Source: an uncultured Sutterella sp. (GTDB lineage Bacteria; Pseudomonadota; Gammaproteobacteria; Burkholderiales; Burkholderiaceae_F). From it: a stretch of 64,000 nt of DNA. The stretch lies in assembly GCA_900545275.1 (NCBI GenBank), contig UQYG01000013.1, positions 1 to 64,000 on the forward strand, given 5' to 3'. The notes below the pieces were generated by a model, which searched no databases, was not told the DNA's origin, and was given only the letters and a program-made list of their open reading frames with translations. Below, one piece after another: positions 16,132 to 24,859 of this stretch. The translations under genes and the position numbers were made by a program. The stretch's first letter is position 1. Each line of letters starts with the position of its first letter.

Positions 16132-17934
16132 ATGAACCGGGGCCGCATCTTTACCGTTTGGGCGACCGCACTCCTTCTTGCGCCGCTCGCTCAGGCTCAG
16201 GTTCCGACGTCGACCGTGGAGCTCGGCATTGTCGACGAGGTATCGCAAGGCCGGGAGGGGCCCTTCATCGAAGAGACCGTCGACGCTCTGAGAAAGAGTT
16301 TCGCCCGTGAGGAGATGGCGTTGAACGTTACGCGGGGCTCCGGCGAAGAAATTGCGCGGAGGGTCAGACAGAATCGTCTGGACCTCTTCATCGCGCCGAG
16401 CGACTTGTATCGCCAGCTTCTTTTGTCCGGCTGCAGCGACATCGCGGTGACGCACGACACCCGTACGGCCAACCCCAATCGGTCTCAGGGAGCCCTTTTT
16501 CTTTCGCGCCTCGGCGAGGAACCCGTTTTTGACCGGGCGGTCAAAGAGGGAAAAGTATTGCGGCTCGGGGGCGAGACGAGCTCCGCGAGCATTCGCGGGG
16601 AGCTTTTCAACGAAGGCTTGAGCGGAAGGCGGTCGGCGGACTTGTTGGCGAAGATTCCCGTCCGTCCCGCCGGCGACAAGGAGATGGAGGATGCTCTTCG
16701 CAAGCTTCGGCAGAGTCGGCTCGATCTGCTGATTCTTCCCGTCTGTCGTCTCGAACGATACTGCGGCGACCATTCGTGTGCGACGGCGGACTTGGGCGTG
16801 CTTTGGCCCAAGCAGGACACGGACATGACCTGCTTTCATTCCACGCAGCTCTATCCCGGGACGACGCTCGTGGCCACGCCCGCGCTGTCTCCTTTTGCGC
16901 ACCGCGAAATCCTGAGCACGATCTTTGCGCTCCAATCGAAAGAGAACGGTCAAAGATGGCATGTCGCCACGAATTTTCAGACGACGGATCAAACTCTGAG
17001 GCTTCTCGACGACGACGCCTGGACGCGGATGCGGCAGTCTTCCATCCGCAGCTTTCTGGAGCGCCGGAAGGGATGGATCATCTTCGGGCTGTGCGCCTTG
17101 GGGTTCTTCGTCGTACATACGATCGTCCTGCAGATCCTGGTGCGCCGCAAGACGCGGGAGCTTCGTCGGGCGCTCTCGGAGCAGAAAAGGGCCAGAAGGG
17201 AGACGGAACTCATTTCCAGACGGTTGGAAAAGCAGCGCCGCCTGCAGACGATCGGACAGATGGCGAGTCTTTTCGCGCACGAACTCGGACAGCCGCTCAA
17301 TGCGATCGGCTGCTATGCGCACGGCATAGGCAAGGCGACGGAAAACGTCGAGAAGCGCAGGGCCGTGGAGAAGGGGATCCAGGGAATCGAAGAGGAGGTC
17401 GGCCGCGCGAGCGCGATCGTGAACCGCGTGCGCGACTACGTGCGGTCCCAGACGATGCGCGACGGGGTGATCGACCTGGAGGCGCTGATTCGCGGGGCCG
17501 TCCGGAACTTCGGGCTCACGAGCCTCGGCAACGTTCCCGTGATACTGGAACGAAAGGAACCGGAGCGCGTTCTCCGGGTTCGGGGAGATTCGCTGGAACT
17601 TGAACTCATCGTCACGAACCTCTTGAGAAACGCCTCGCAGGCTCTGCAGGCCGTCATGCGCCCGGAGATCCGGGTGACGGTTTTCGGAGGGCCGAATCCC
17701 GGGTTTTCCGTCGCGGACAACGGCACCGGCTTGACGGAAGAAAAGCTCGCCGACATCGTAAGGATCGGAGAAAGTACGCGCCCGGAAGGTCTGGGTCTGG
17801 GTTTGTCGATCGTGCGGGACCTCGTCGCGCTGCACGGGGGCCGGATCGAATTTTCCCTGACGGGAGAGGGCGGCCTGAAGGTGACGGTGATGTTTCCGCC
17901 GGCGCGGGAGTCGGAAAAAGGAGAAGAATCGTGA
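16132..17934 (+). CDS. sensor histidine kinase with PhnD-like periplasmic domain
   Basis: 600 aa. Sec signal at residues 1-22, then about 280 residues resembling the substrate-binding proteins of phosphonate-type ABC transporters, used here as a ligand sensor. One membrane span near residue 312 (WIIFGLCALGFFVVHTIVL), a short coiled coil, the phospho-acceptor box FAHELGQPLNAIGCY near residue 380, and an ATPase domain with N box NLLRNASQAL and G boxes VADNGTG and GLGLGLSIV. It senses a periplasmic compound and should phosphorylate the FixJ-type regulator that overlaps it by four bases (GTGA). The same architecture recurs at 18996, also linked to a flavoprotein. The likely ligand is the organic electron acceptor reduced by the linked flavoproteins. 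Confidence 0.85.
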   Translation: MNRGRIFTVWATALLLAPLAQAQVPTSTVELGIVDEVSQGREGPFIEETVDALRKSFAREEMALNVTRGSGEEIARRVRQNRLDLFIAPSDLYRQLLLSGCSDIAVTHDTRTANPNRSQGALFLSRLGEEPVFDRAVKEGKVLRLGGETSSASIRGELFNEGLSGRRSADLLAKIPVRPAGDKEMEDALRKLRQSRLDLLILPVCRLERYCGDHSCATADLGVLWPKQDTDMTCFHSTQLYPGTTLVATPALSPFAHREILSTIFALQSKENGQRWHVATNFQTTDQTLRLLDDDAWTRMRQSSIRSFLERRKGWIIFGLCALGFFVVHTIVLQILVRRKTRELRRALSEQKRARRETELISRRLEKQRRLQTIGQMASLFAHELGQPLNAIGCYAHGIGKATENVEKRRAVEKGIQGIEEEVGRASAIVNRVRDYVRSQTMRDGVIDLEALIRGAVRNFGLTSLGNVPVILERKEPERVLRVRGDSLELELIVTNLLRNASQALQAVMRPEIRVTVFGGPNPGFSVADNGTGLTEEKLADIVRIGESTRPEGLGLGLSIVRDLVALHGGRIEFSLTGEGGLKVTVMFPPARESEKGEES

Positions 17935-18530
17935 AGGAAAACGAGGCGCTGATCCGCATTGTCGACGACGATGCTTCCGTTCGGGATGCCTTGCAGTACA
18001 TGCTCGAACAGGAGGGCTTCAACGTCGTCGCCTATGCGGGCGCAGAAGAATACCTCGTCAACGACATGCCGTCGCGCCCCGGGGTCGTAGTATTGGACAT
18101 CCGCATGCCGGGCATGAGCGGCATGCGTCTGCAGGACGAAATGATCGCGAGGAACATCGTCACGCCGATCATTTTCCTGACGGGGCACGGCGACGTGGAC
18201 ATGGCCGTCAGGGCCCTGCGCAAAGGCGCCTACCATTTTCTTCAGAAGCCCGTCGACACGGGCGAACTGATTCAAAGCCTCCGTGAATGTCTGGAGAAAA
18301 CGCGAAACGGACTTTCTTCCGAAGAGGTCCGGGCTCTGCTCGAGCTTCTGACTCCGCGGGAGCGGCAGATCACGAGACTTCTGCTCGAGGGCGTTCCGAA
18401 TCACGGGATCGCCGTCCGACTGAATCTCTCAGTGCGGACGGTGGAAAATCATCGGACGAGCGTCTATCGAAAACTGCGCGTCAATTCGTACGAAGAGCTG
18501 AAGAATCTTTTGCGCGGCTGCGAAGTGTGA
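17931..18530 (+). CDS. FixJ/NarL-type response regulator
   Basis: 199 aa. GTG start within the GTGA overlap with the kinase stop, so translation is coupled. Receiver domain with the acidic pocket VDDD and phospho-acceptor D56 in VVVLDIRMPGMSG, conserved T in FLTGHG and K in FLQKPVD. The C-terminal LuxR-type helix-turn-helix runs LTPRERQITRLLLEGVPNHG and then SVRTVENHRTSVYRKL. It is a transcription activator of the FixJ class. Targets are probably its own operon and the flavoprotein at 13111. Confidence 0.9.
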   Translation: MKENEALIRIVDDDASVRDALQYMLEQEGFNVVAYAGAEEYLVNDMPSRPGVVVLDIRMPGMSGMRLQDEMIARNIVTPIIFLTGHGDVDMAVRALRKGAYHFLQKPVDTGELIQSLRECLEKTRNGLSSEEVRALLELLTPRERQITRLLLEGVPNHGIAVRLNLSVRTVENHRTSVYRKLRVNSYEELKNLLRGCEV

Positions 18531-18541
18531 GGGGACGACGG

Positions 18542-18574
18542 AAAAAAACAAGGCACCTCCGAAGAGATGCCTTG
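18542..18574 (-). terminator. Rho-independent terminator on the minus strand
   Basis: CAAGGCA (18549-18555) pairs with TGCCTTG (18568-18574). The seven A residues at 18542-18548 are the T-run when read on the minus strand. It therefore ends a minus-strand transcript: the 19-codon ORF at 18611-18670. Confidence 0.75.
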
Positions 18575-18610
18575 TCGAACGTGCGGTGCGGGCAAGCGCC
18601 CGCTCGGAAC

Positions 18611-18670
18611 TTACGCCTTTTCAGCCGCGGCGGCCGTCAAAAAGCCTTTGGCAAGTGTTCTACTTTGCAT
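18611..18670 (-). CDS. 19-aa micro-ORF with strong ribosome site
   Basis: ATG at 18670 (minus) lies 6 nt after GAGGAGG, the strongest ribosome site in this stretch. The peptide reads MQSRTLAKGFLTAAAAEKA and stops at 18611-18613. A T-tailed terminator begins 37 nt downstream. No other minus-strand gene explains that terminator, so a short dedicated transcript seems real. It lies between two sensor-kinase operons that both run on the plus strand. The peptide could be a small effector or the translated part of a regulatory RNA. I know of no family. Confidence 0.4.
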   Translation of the reverse strand: MQSRTLAKGFLTAAAAEKA

Positions 18671-18935
18671 GAAGTTTCCTCCTCGTAGGGAAAAATCTCG
18701 ATGAGGAAAGCCTATCGCCGGAATCGTGCGAAAAAAAAAAGAGCCAGAATTCGCCTACTTGGAGGTATCTTGCAGGGAAAAACGGTGGAGGGTTACACTT
18801 TTGCAATCTCGTTGGAGCCGAGGGAGAAGTAGAACGGTTGGGCGTTACGCTCTGCAAACTAGAGACAAGTTTCCACCGAAACCATCCCCGTTTCGTCGAT
18901 TCCTGCGGATTTCCCCTGAGGGTGTGGCATTGGCT

Positions 18936-18965
18936 TTGAGCATAGACAGAGCGCTTGGCTACAAT
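18936..18965 (+). promoter_or_regulatory. sigma70-like promoter of the second sensor operon
   Basis: TTGAGC (18936-18941), 18-bp spacer, TACAAT (18960-18965). It lies about 30 bp before the kinase ATG at 18996, leaving a leader of about 24 nt. Confidence 0.55.
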
Positions 18966-18995
18966 GCGCCCATTCCAACCCGTTTTCGTCCCCGC

Positions 18996-20852
18996 ATGCC
19001 GATGCCGTCTCACACTCCTTTGCTTCGCCGTTTTGCCCTCCGGTTGGTGTTTCTCGCCATGGCCGGCGTCACGGCGGTGTGCGCGCAGGAGGCGCTGTCG
19101 ACGTCACCGACTGAGGAGGCGGCAACGCCGTCCGCCCGGACCTTTTCGTCCGGACCCCCGATCGCAATTGGCTTGGTCGACACGTTTTCGCCCGATTTTT
19201 ATCTCAACACGTTCGTGCCGACGTTCGAACACCTGATGCGGGTCTTCGGCGAAGACCGCATTCGCATCGTTGAGCTTCCGTTGGACGTGGCGGCCGACGA
19301 CTTGAAGAGGGCGAATCTCGCCTTTGTCGTGACGTCGGCTTCGGCCTACGCGTCCTTCATCGATTCGGCCGGCACGCATCAGATCGCCACGCGGGTTCCC
19401 AAGAGTTCGGAAGACGTCTCGAAGACGGTTGCGTCGCTCTTTGTCACGGGACCGGAGAGCGGGATTCGAGACCTGTCCGATGCCGAGGGCAAAACCGTCG
19501 CCATCTCGAGCCGCAGAAGCTTTGACGGCTGGCTGATCGCACAGGGGGAACTCGCCAAACTCGGGTTCGATCCCGACGAGCATTTTTCCGACGTCATCGA
19601 AACGAAGTTCAGCATTCCCGACGTCGCGACTTTGGTGCGCTCCGGCATCGCGGCGGTGGGCGTGCTCGGGAGCTGCGAGTATGAAGCGATGCTTCGCGAC
19701 GGTCTTCTCAAAGAAGGGGATCTGCGGATTTTGAATGAGAGGGCGGTCGATCCGAAACGTCCGGGGAGCTGTCGCCGCAGCACCGACCGATATCCCGACG
19801 TCGTGTTCGCATCGCTGCCGGGGGCCTCGTCCGAAACGGCGAACCGCGTTGCAGTGGCGCTTCTATCGATGCCCAGCGACGGCCTTCCCTTCCGGTGGAC
19901 CATCGCCAACGACTTCGTGCCGACGCTGGAACTTCTCAAAACCCTTCGCATCGGCCCCTTTGAGGAACCGGCCGACTGGACGCCGGAGCGGATTTGGCGA
20001 ACCTACCGCACGGAGATCATTCTCTTTTCGGGGCTCTGTGTGGCGGTGCTCTTTCACGTGCTGACGCTCAACGTGCTGGTGCGGCGCCGTACGGCGGAAT
20101 TGCGGGAGGCGTTCGCCGCCAACGTAAAACTTCTGCATGAGCGCAACGAGTCCCGGCGCCGTTTGCTCACGCTCGAACGCTCCAACATCGTGTCGCAGTT
20201 GTCGAACATGTTCGCGCATGAAATCAAGCAACCGATCATGAACATCGCCTGCTATGCGGGCGCAATCAAAATGTTGTTGAAGCGCGACGGGGCGCTCACC
20301 GAACAGGCGGAAACGCTTCTCTCCAAACTCTCCGCCGAGGTGGACCGTTCGTCCGAAATCGTGGAGCATGTACGTTCCTACGCGAAAAATCGTCCGCGCG
20401 AGAGCGTGCCGTGCGATCTCGGCGCGATCGTGGAGGCTACGCTGCGGGATCTGCACGATCCCTCGGTGACGGCTCCCAAAGACCGGCCGGCGTGTCCGAT
20501 TCTGGCCGATCCCTTCGAAATTCAGTTCATCGTAACGAACTTCATAAAAAATGCTCTCTCGGCGGTCGCCGGGGGGAGGAATCCCGAGGTGACGGTGTCG
20601 CTCCGGCGCGACGATTCAACCTGCCGCGTGGAAGTCTGCGACAACGGTCCGGTAATTTCGGATGAAACCTTCGAAACACTGGGAAAAGTCGCTTCGAGCA
20701 CCAAGCCAGACGGTCTTGGTTTCGGTCTTGCCATCGCCATGGCGCTTTCGGAACGCAACGGCGGACATTTGGTTTTTGAACGGAGAACGCCGGCGGGGCT
20801 ACTTGCCGCCCTCGTGTTGCCCCTTGAGCCGCAAGGAGAAAAACATGCCTGA
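18996..20852 (+). CDS. sensor histidine kinase with PhnD-like periplasmic domain (second)
   Basis: 618 aa from ATG 18996 (MPMPSHTPLLRRFALRLVFL); an upstream in-frame extension crosses the promoter and is rejected. Sec signal to about residue 36, then a PhnD-like binding domain (IAIGLVDTFSPDFYLNTFVP at its start). One membrane span near residue 345 (IILFSGLCVAVLFHVLTLNV), acceptor box FAHEIKQPIMNIACYAG near 405, and an ATPase domain with FIKNALSA, CDNGP and GLGFGLAIAMALS. Overlaps the regulator gene by eight bases. It has the same plan as the kinase at 16132 but the order of the operon is kinase, regulator, flavoprotein. Its periplasmic half is also the source type for the chimera at 30935. 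Confidence 0.85.
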   Translation: MPMPSHTPLLRRFALRLVFLAMAGVTAVCAQEALSTSPTEEAATPSARTFSSGPPIAIGLVDTFSPDFYLNTFVPTFEHLMRVFGEDRIRIVELPLDVAADDLKRANLAFVVTSASAYASFIDSAGTHQIATRVPKSSEDVSKTVASLFVTGPESGIRDLSDAEGKTVAISSRRSFDGWLIAQGELAKLGFDPDEHFSDVIETKFSIPDVATLVRSGIAAVGVLGSCEYEAMLRDGLLKEGDLRILNERAVDPKRPGSCRRSTDRYPDVVFASLPGASSETANRVAVALLSMPSDGLPFRWTIANDFVPTLELLKTLRIGPFEEPADWTPERIWRTYRTEIILFSGLCVAVLFHVLTLNVLVRRRTAELREAFAANVKLLHERNESRRRLLTLERSNIVSQLSNMFAHEIKQPIMNIACYAGAIKMLLKRDGALTEQAETLLSKLSAEVDRSSEIVEHVRSYAKNRPRESVPCDLGAIVEATLRDLHDPSVTAPKDRPACPILADPFEIQFIVTNFIKNALSAVAGGRNPEVTVSLRRDDSTCRVEVCDNGPVISDETFETLGKVASSTKPDGLGFGLAIAMALSERNGGHLVFERRTPAGLLAALVLPLEPQGEKHA

Positions 20853-21489
20853 TTTCCAAAAACGTCCCGAACCTGTCGTACGCCTCGTGGATGATGATCG
20901 TTCGGTATTGGACGCACTCGGCACCTATCTCGATCTCGCGGGTTTTTCGACGGTCGCCTACGATTCGGCCGAGCGGTTTTTGAAGGAGGATGATCTCCGC
21001 ATCCCCGGGTGTGCGGTGCTCGACGTACGAATGCCGCGGATGACCGGCATTGAACTTCAGCATGAAATGATCCGGAGAAAGATTGATCTCCCTGTCATTT
21101 TTCTTTCGGCCCACGGCGACATCGCCATGGCGGTCGAAGCGGTAAAGGCCGGCGCCAAAACCTTCCTCGTGAAGCCGCCGAAGCTCGAGGAGCTTGCCGG
21201 AACCATTGCCGAGGCCATCCGGGAAAATGTCGAGCGCCGCGCCAAAGAGCGGGATTGGCGGGCGCTTCGTTCGCAGTTCGAAGCGCTGACGCCGAGCGAG
21301 GCGGCCGTCGCCGGAATGATTGTGAAGGGCCTTACGAACGCCGTGATCGGAGAGACCCTCGGCATGGCCGAGCGCACCGTCAAGGCGCATCGTGCCGCCG
21401 TTTTCGAAAAACTCGACGTGACGAACGCCGTCGAATTGGCGGACTTCATGCACGAAATGGAAATCTACCAAAGGGAGCTTGAAGCGTGA
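20845..21489 (+). CDS. FixJ/NarL-type response regulator (second)
   Basis: 214 aa. ATG 20845 follows GCAAGGAG and overlaps the kinase stop. Receiver domain: VDDDRS, phospho-acceptor D60 in AVLDVRMPRMTG, LSAHG and FLVKPP. LuxR-type DNA-binding domain LTPSEAAVAGMIVKGLTNAV, then ERTVKAHRAAVFEKL. Its stop overlaps the GTG start of the downstream flavoprotein (GTGA), so regulator and reductase are translated together. It should control this operon in response to the compound bound by the partner kinase. Confidence 0.9.
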   Translation: MPDFQKRPEPVVRLVDDDRSVLDALGTYLDLAGFSTVAYDSAERFLKEDDLRIPGCAVLDVRMPRMTGIELQHEMIRRKIDLPVIFLSAHGDIAMAVEAVKAGAKTFLVKPPKLEELAGTIAEAIRENVERRAKERDWRALRSQFEALTPSEAAVAGMIVKGLTNAVIGETLGMAERTVKAHRAAVFEKLDVTNAVELADFMHEMEIYQRELEA

Positions 21490-22877
21490 AAACGTCAAGG
21501 ATCTCGAGAAGAACGCTGCTTGCCGCGGGCCTCGCACTGGCGGGCACCCGTCTTCAGGCCGCACCCGACGAGACGGTGGAGACGTTCGACGTCGTGGTGG
21601 TGGGCGGAGGAATCGGCGGCCTCTCGGCAGCGCTCTCCGCAGCGGAGAGGAACGCCAAAGTCGTTTTGTTGGAAAAGAATGGTTTTCTGGGGGGCGACAC
21701 ACTGATTTCGGGCGGCACCTTCAATGCGGTCGATCCGGAGCGTCAGCGTCCGTTAGGCATTGTTGACAGCTTCGAACTCTTTGAGAAGCAAATGCTCGAG
21801 TCGGGGCGAGGGTATAACGATCCGAAGGTCGTGCACGTTCTCGCAAGAGAATCCACTTCGGCGCTCCATTGGCTCGAATCCTACGGAATGCGGTTTCTGC
21901 CGGAAGTGACGGAAATTTACGGCAGCGGCTACGTGCGTTCACATCGGCCGGCCTATCCGCGCGGGCGTGGCTACATTCACTGTCTTTCCAACGCTTGTTT
22001 TACGAAAGGCGTAGACGTTCGTCTGGGAGCGCGTGCGCAGGTCTTGCTCCGCGGCGTAGAGGGGCGCGTCGTCGGGATTCGAGCCGCGACGAAAAACGGA
22101 GCCGTCGTCTTTCGGGCCAGAAAGGGCGTGATTCTCGCGTCGGGGGGATTTGCCGCCAATAGGGAACTGCTTCGCCGCTATGCGCCCGCTTATGCGTCGC
22201 TTCCGATCGACAGTCTTTCCTCTTCGACGGGGGATATGTTAACGGCCGCCATGGAGATCGGAGCGGACGCCGTCAATCTCGAATTCGTCGAATGCGTCCC
22301 CGGTGCGCCGCCCGGCATCGAGTACCAAGTGCGGCTCGACTACAACGCTGAAGACTGCATCATGGTGAATGCCGAAGGACGGCGCTTCACGAAGGAGACG
22401 GGAACACGGCGCGACATTGCGGTAGCGGTGGCCGGCGAAAAGGGACCTTGCTACGAAATCGCCGATCAGGGCGCCGTCGACCGCATGAATCCGATCAACC
22501 GCAAAAACCTCTGGCGGGGGTACTTTGCCAAGGTCGCCGCCAAGGACGAAACGCCCGAAGGCCTTGCCGAGCGCCTGGGGCTGCCGAAGACCGCGTTGGC
22601 CAAAGAGGTTCGGGAGGCCGTGTCGAACGGGCGATTCGCCAAGCCTCCGTTCTGGGGCGTTCGGATTCATCTTCGCATTCACTGCACGCTCGGCGGCCTT
22701 CGCATAGACGAAAAGGCGCGCGTGATCGACAAAAACGGACAACCCATTCCCGGTCTTCGCGCCACGGGGGCCCTTGCGGGCAACATCCACGGGATCAATC
22801 GCCTCGGGGCGAACGGTCTCAACTGCGCCTGCGTTTTCGGACGCATTGCCGGAGCGGAAGCTGCGCGCGGCGTTTGA
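21486..22877 (+). CDS. Tat-exported FAD flavoprotein reductase coupled to a two-component system
   Basis: 463 aa from a GTG in the GTGA overlap with the regulator gene. Signal MKTSRISRRTLLAAGLALAG carries the twin arginines; ETFDVVVVGGGIGG binds FAD. C-terminal RIHLRIHCTLGGLRI and GALAGNIHGINRLGANG keep the arginine position of fumarate-type enzymes but vary the glycines, so it forms a subgroup of its own in this window. No heme motif. Being the last gene of a sensor operon, it is probably the enzyme for the compound sensed by the kinase at 18996. Confidence 0.87.
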   Translation: MKTSRISRRTLLAAGLALAGTRLQAAPDETVETFDVVVVGGGIGGLSAALSAAERNAKVVLLEKNGFLGGDTLISGGTFNAVDPERQRPLGIVDSFELFEKQMLESGRGYNDPKVVHVLARESTSALHWLESYGMRFLPEVTEIYGSGYVRSHRPAYPRGRGYIHCLSNACFTKGVDVRLGARAQVLLRGVEGRVVGIRAATKNGAVVFRARKGVILASGGFAANRELLRRYAPAYASLPIDSLSSSTGDMLTAAMEIGADAVNLEFVECVPGAPPGIEYQVRLDYNAEDCIMVNAEGRRFTKETGTRRDIAVAVAGEKGPCYEIADQGAVDRMNPINRKNLWRGYFAKVAAKDETPEGLAERLGLPKTALAKEVREAVSNGRFAKPPFWGVRIHLRIHCTLGGLRIDEKARVIDKNGQPIPGLRATGALAGNIHGINRLGANGLNCACVFGRIAGAEAARGV

Positions 22878-23057
22878 TTGCGCCGACAGGGGCGTCTCGC
22901 CTAGTAGCACGAAGTCGCCCGTTTGTCAATGTCCTTTCGCCCGATGGATGGAAAGCCTCTCTCTCCTTACGCTGAAAATGTCTCGAACGGAAGGACTTGC
23001 GCCGGACCGCGCACTTTCTTCGTTCGATCGTTTCTCAAAACCAAAGGAGAGAAAAAC

Positions 23058-24758
23058 ATGAGCAATCGTCGCGAGTTTTTGAAGGGCGCCGCTGCCGGTG
23101 CGTTCGGCATGATGGGCGCGGGCTTCGCAGGCACGACTTCCGCCAAGGAAGTGAAGTTTGACAAGGAGGCGGACGTTGTCGTCGTCGGTCTCGGCGGCGC
23201 GGGCGCTGCGACTGCCATTACGGCGGCCGATAACGGCGCTTCCGTCATCGTCATCGAACGTCAGCCCAAGGACACGTTGCGCTCCAACACCCGTATGTCG
23301 GGCGGCATTTTCCATTGCCCGGACAAGACGGGCGACCGCAAGGCCCTGAAGGAATACGCCAAGGCCATGTTCTCGGGCGAGAACATTCCCGGCAAGCTCG
23401 AAGGCGAACAGCCCGAAGTGTCCGACGGTCTCGCTCAGGCTTGGGCTGACTATACGCCGGGTCTCTTGGACTGGATGAAGTCGATCGACCCGAAGTTCCA
23501 GGCGTTTGCGACGCCGGGCTTCAAGGGCGCGGCCTTCCCCAACTTCCCGGGCGCCAAAGAATGCGGCTACCAGGTCTACCGCGCTTCGTATCCGGACCGC
23601 ATCCGCGCGCAGCACAAGTCCACCTGGGGACAGCCCAAGGAAGAAACGACGCAGGGCGAAGCCTTCTGGCAGTGCCTGGCGACGGGCGTGGAAAATCGCA
23701 AGGACAAGATCACGGTCGACTATGAAACCCGCGGCCGCAAGCTCGTTCAGAACGACAAGGGCGAAGTGATCGGCGTCATCGCCGAGCAGGGCGGCAAGAC
23801 CGTTGCCTACAAGGCCCGCAAGGCCGTCGTTCTCTGCTCGGGCGGCTACGAATACAACAAGACCATGCGCCAGGCCTTCCTAGAAGGCCCGGGCGTCGAA
23901 GGCTGGGCCTTCTACGGCACGACCTTCAACGAAGGCGACGGCATCCGCATGGGTCTCGACGTCGGCGCCGGCATGATGAAGGCGGGCAAGGCTGCGTCCC
24001 GCATCATCTTCCCCGCCCCGGTCCGCCACAACGGCATGCGCATGGGCATCATCACCCCGGCGGTCGGTTCCGGGCACGCCATCGTCGTGAATCAGAACGG
24101 CCAGCGCTACGCCGCCGAACACAAGGTCACGAAGGACCCGAGCCGCTACTTCTTCTACAAGGAAGCGGTGAAGTTCAACATCGACACGCTCGACTATGCG
24201 AACTCGCCCTCGTGGTTCATCTTCGACGAAACGCTTCGCAAGCAAAAGCCTCTGGTCGATCTCTCGATTTCGACGACCGGCTACAAGTTCCTCGAATGGG
24301 GTGCTCCCGACAACTCCGACGCCGTCAAGAAGGGTTGGATCCTGAAGTCCGACACGGTCGAAGGTCTGGCCGAACTGATCGCGAAGACCAAGGACAACGC
24401 CGGCCGCATGCAGCCGAAGGTTCTCGCGGAAACCGTGAAGCGCTACAACGAACTCTGCGCCAAGGGCGAAGACACCGACTTCGGTCGTCTGAAGACCACG
24501 CTGCAGCCGGTTTCGGACGGTCCCTTCTACGCCATCCCGCTCGTGGCGGGCGGCCCGAACACGAAGGGCGGTCTTGCGGCGAATGCCAAGCGTGAAGTGC
24601 TCGACTGGGATCTCAAGCCGATCCCCGGTCTCTACGCTGTCGGCGAAATCGCTTCCGCGCTCAAGTTCGTCTACCAGGGCGGCGGCAACCTGACCGAATG
24701 CCTGGTCTTCGGTCAGATCTGCGGCAAGGAAGTCGCCAAGCTTCCGAACCGCGCCTGA
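23058..24758 (+). CDS. Tat-exported flavoprotein subunit of a split flavocytochrome
   Basis: 566 aa from ATG 23058 (AAAGGAGAG upstream); the longer in-frame extension has no ribosome site and would bury the signal. Twin-arginine signal MSNRREFLKGAAAGAFGMMG, then EADVVVVGLGGAGAA for FAD. The C-terminal half departs from fumarate reductase: VAGGPNTKGGLAAN and GEIASALKFVYQGGGNL replace HHTMGG and HGxNRxGGN. The same VYQGxGN signature recurs only in the gene at 41124, which likewise has its own cytochrome. The paired tetraheme protein at 24860 should deliver electrons in the periplasm. Substrate unknown. Confidence 0.9.
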   Translation: MSNRREFLKGAAAGAFGMMGAGFAGTTSAKEVKFDKEADVVVVGLGGAGAATAITAADNGASVIVIERQPKDTLRSNTRMSGGIFHCPDKTGDRKALKEYAKAMFSGENIPGKLEGEQPEVSDGLAQAWADYTPGLLDWMKSIDPKFQAFATPGFKGAAFPNFPGAKECGYQVYRASYPDRIRAQHKSTWGQPKEETTQGEAFWQCLATGVENRKDKITVDYETRGRKLVQNDKGEVIGVIAEQGGKTVAYKARKAVVLCSGGYEYNKTMRQAFLEGPGVEGWAFYGTTFNEGDGIRMGLDVGAGMMKAGKAASRIIFPAPVRHNGMRMGIITPAVGSGHAIVVNQNGQRYAAEHKVTKDPSRYFFYKEAVKFNIDTLDYANSPSWFIFDETLRKQKPLVDLSISTTGYKFLEWGAPDNSDAVKKGWILKSDTVEGLAELIAKTKDNAGRMQPKVLAETVKRYNELCAKGEDTDFGRLKTTLQPVSDGPFYAIPLVAGGPNTKGGLAANAKREVLDWDLKPIPGLYAVGEIASALKFVYQGGGNLTECLVFGQICGKEVAKLPNRA

Positions 24759-24779
24759 TTCCGAGCGCATAATCGTTGA

Positions 24780-24806
24780 GAGGACGCCTTTGCGCAAGGC
24801 GTCCTC
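24780..24806 (+). other. intercistronic hairpin
   Basis: Stem GAGGACGCCTT (24780-24790)/AAGGCGTCCTC (24796-24806), 11 bp with a 5-nt loop, 22 nt after the flavoprotein stop and without a T-run. It could protect the upstream message from 3' decay. Confidence 0.55.
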
Positions 24807-24819
24807 CCGATAAACCGAG

Positions 24820-24849
24820 CGGCACCGGACAAAGTTCGGTGCCGTTTTT
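24820..24849 (+). terminator. partial terminator between flavoprotein and cytochrome
   Basis: CGGCACCG (24820-24827)/CGGTGCCG (24837-24844), 8-bp stem followed by TTTTT (24845-24849). The cytochrome ribosome site GGAG starts at 24850. With no room for a promoter between, cytochrome expression depends on read-through, setting the ratio of cytochrome to flavoprotein. Confidence 0.75.
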
Positions 24850-24859
24850 GGAGACCTAC

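Noticed and set aside
12886..17835. 1649-codon open frame on the minus strand
   Set aside because: It runs opposite two flavoproteins and a kinase with clear motifs. Long antisense frames are expected at this GC and codon bias.
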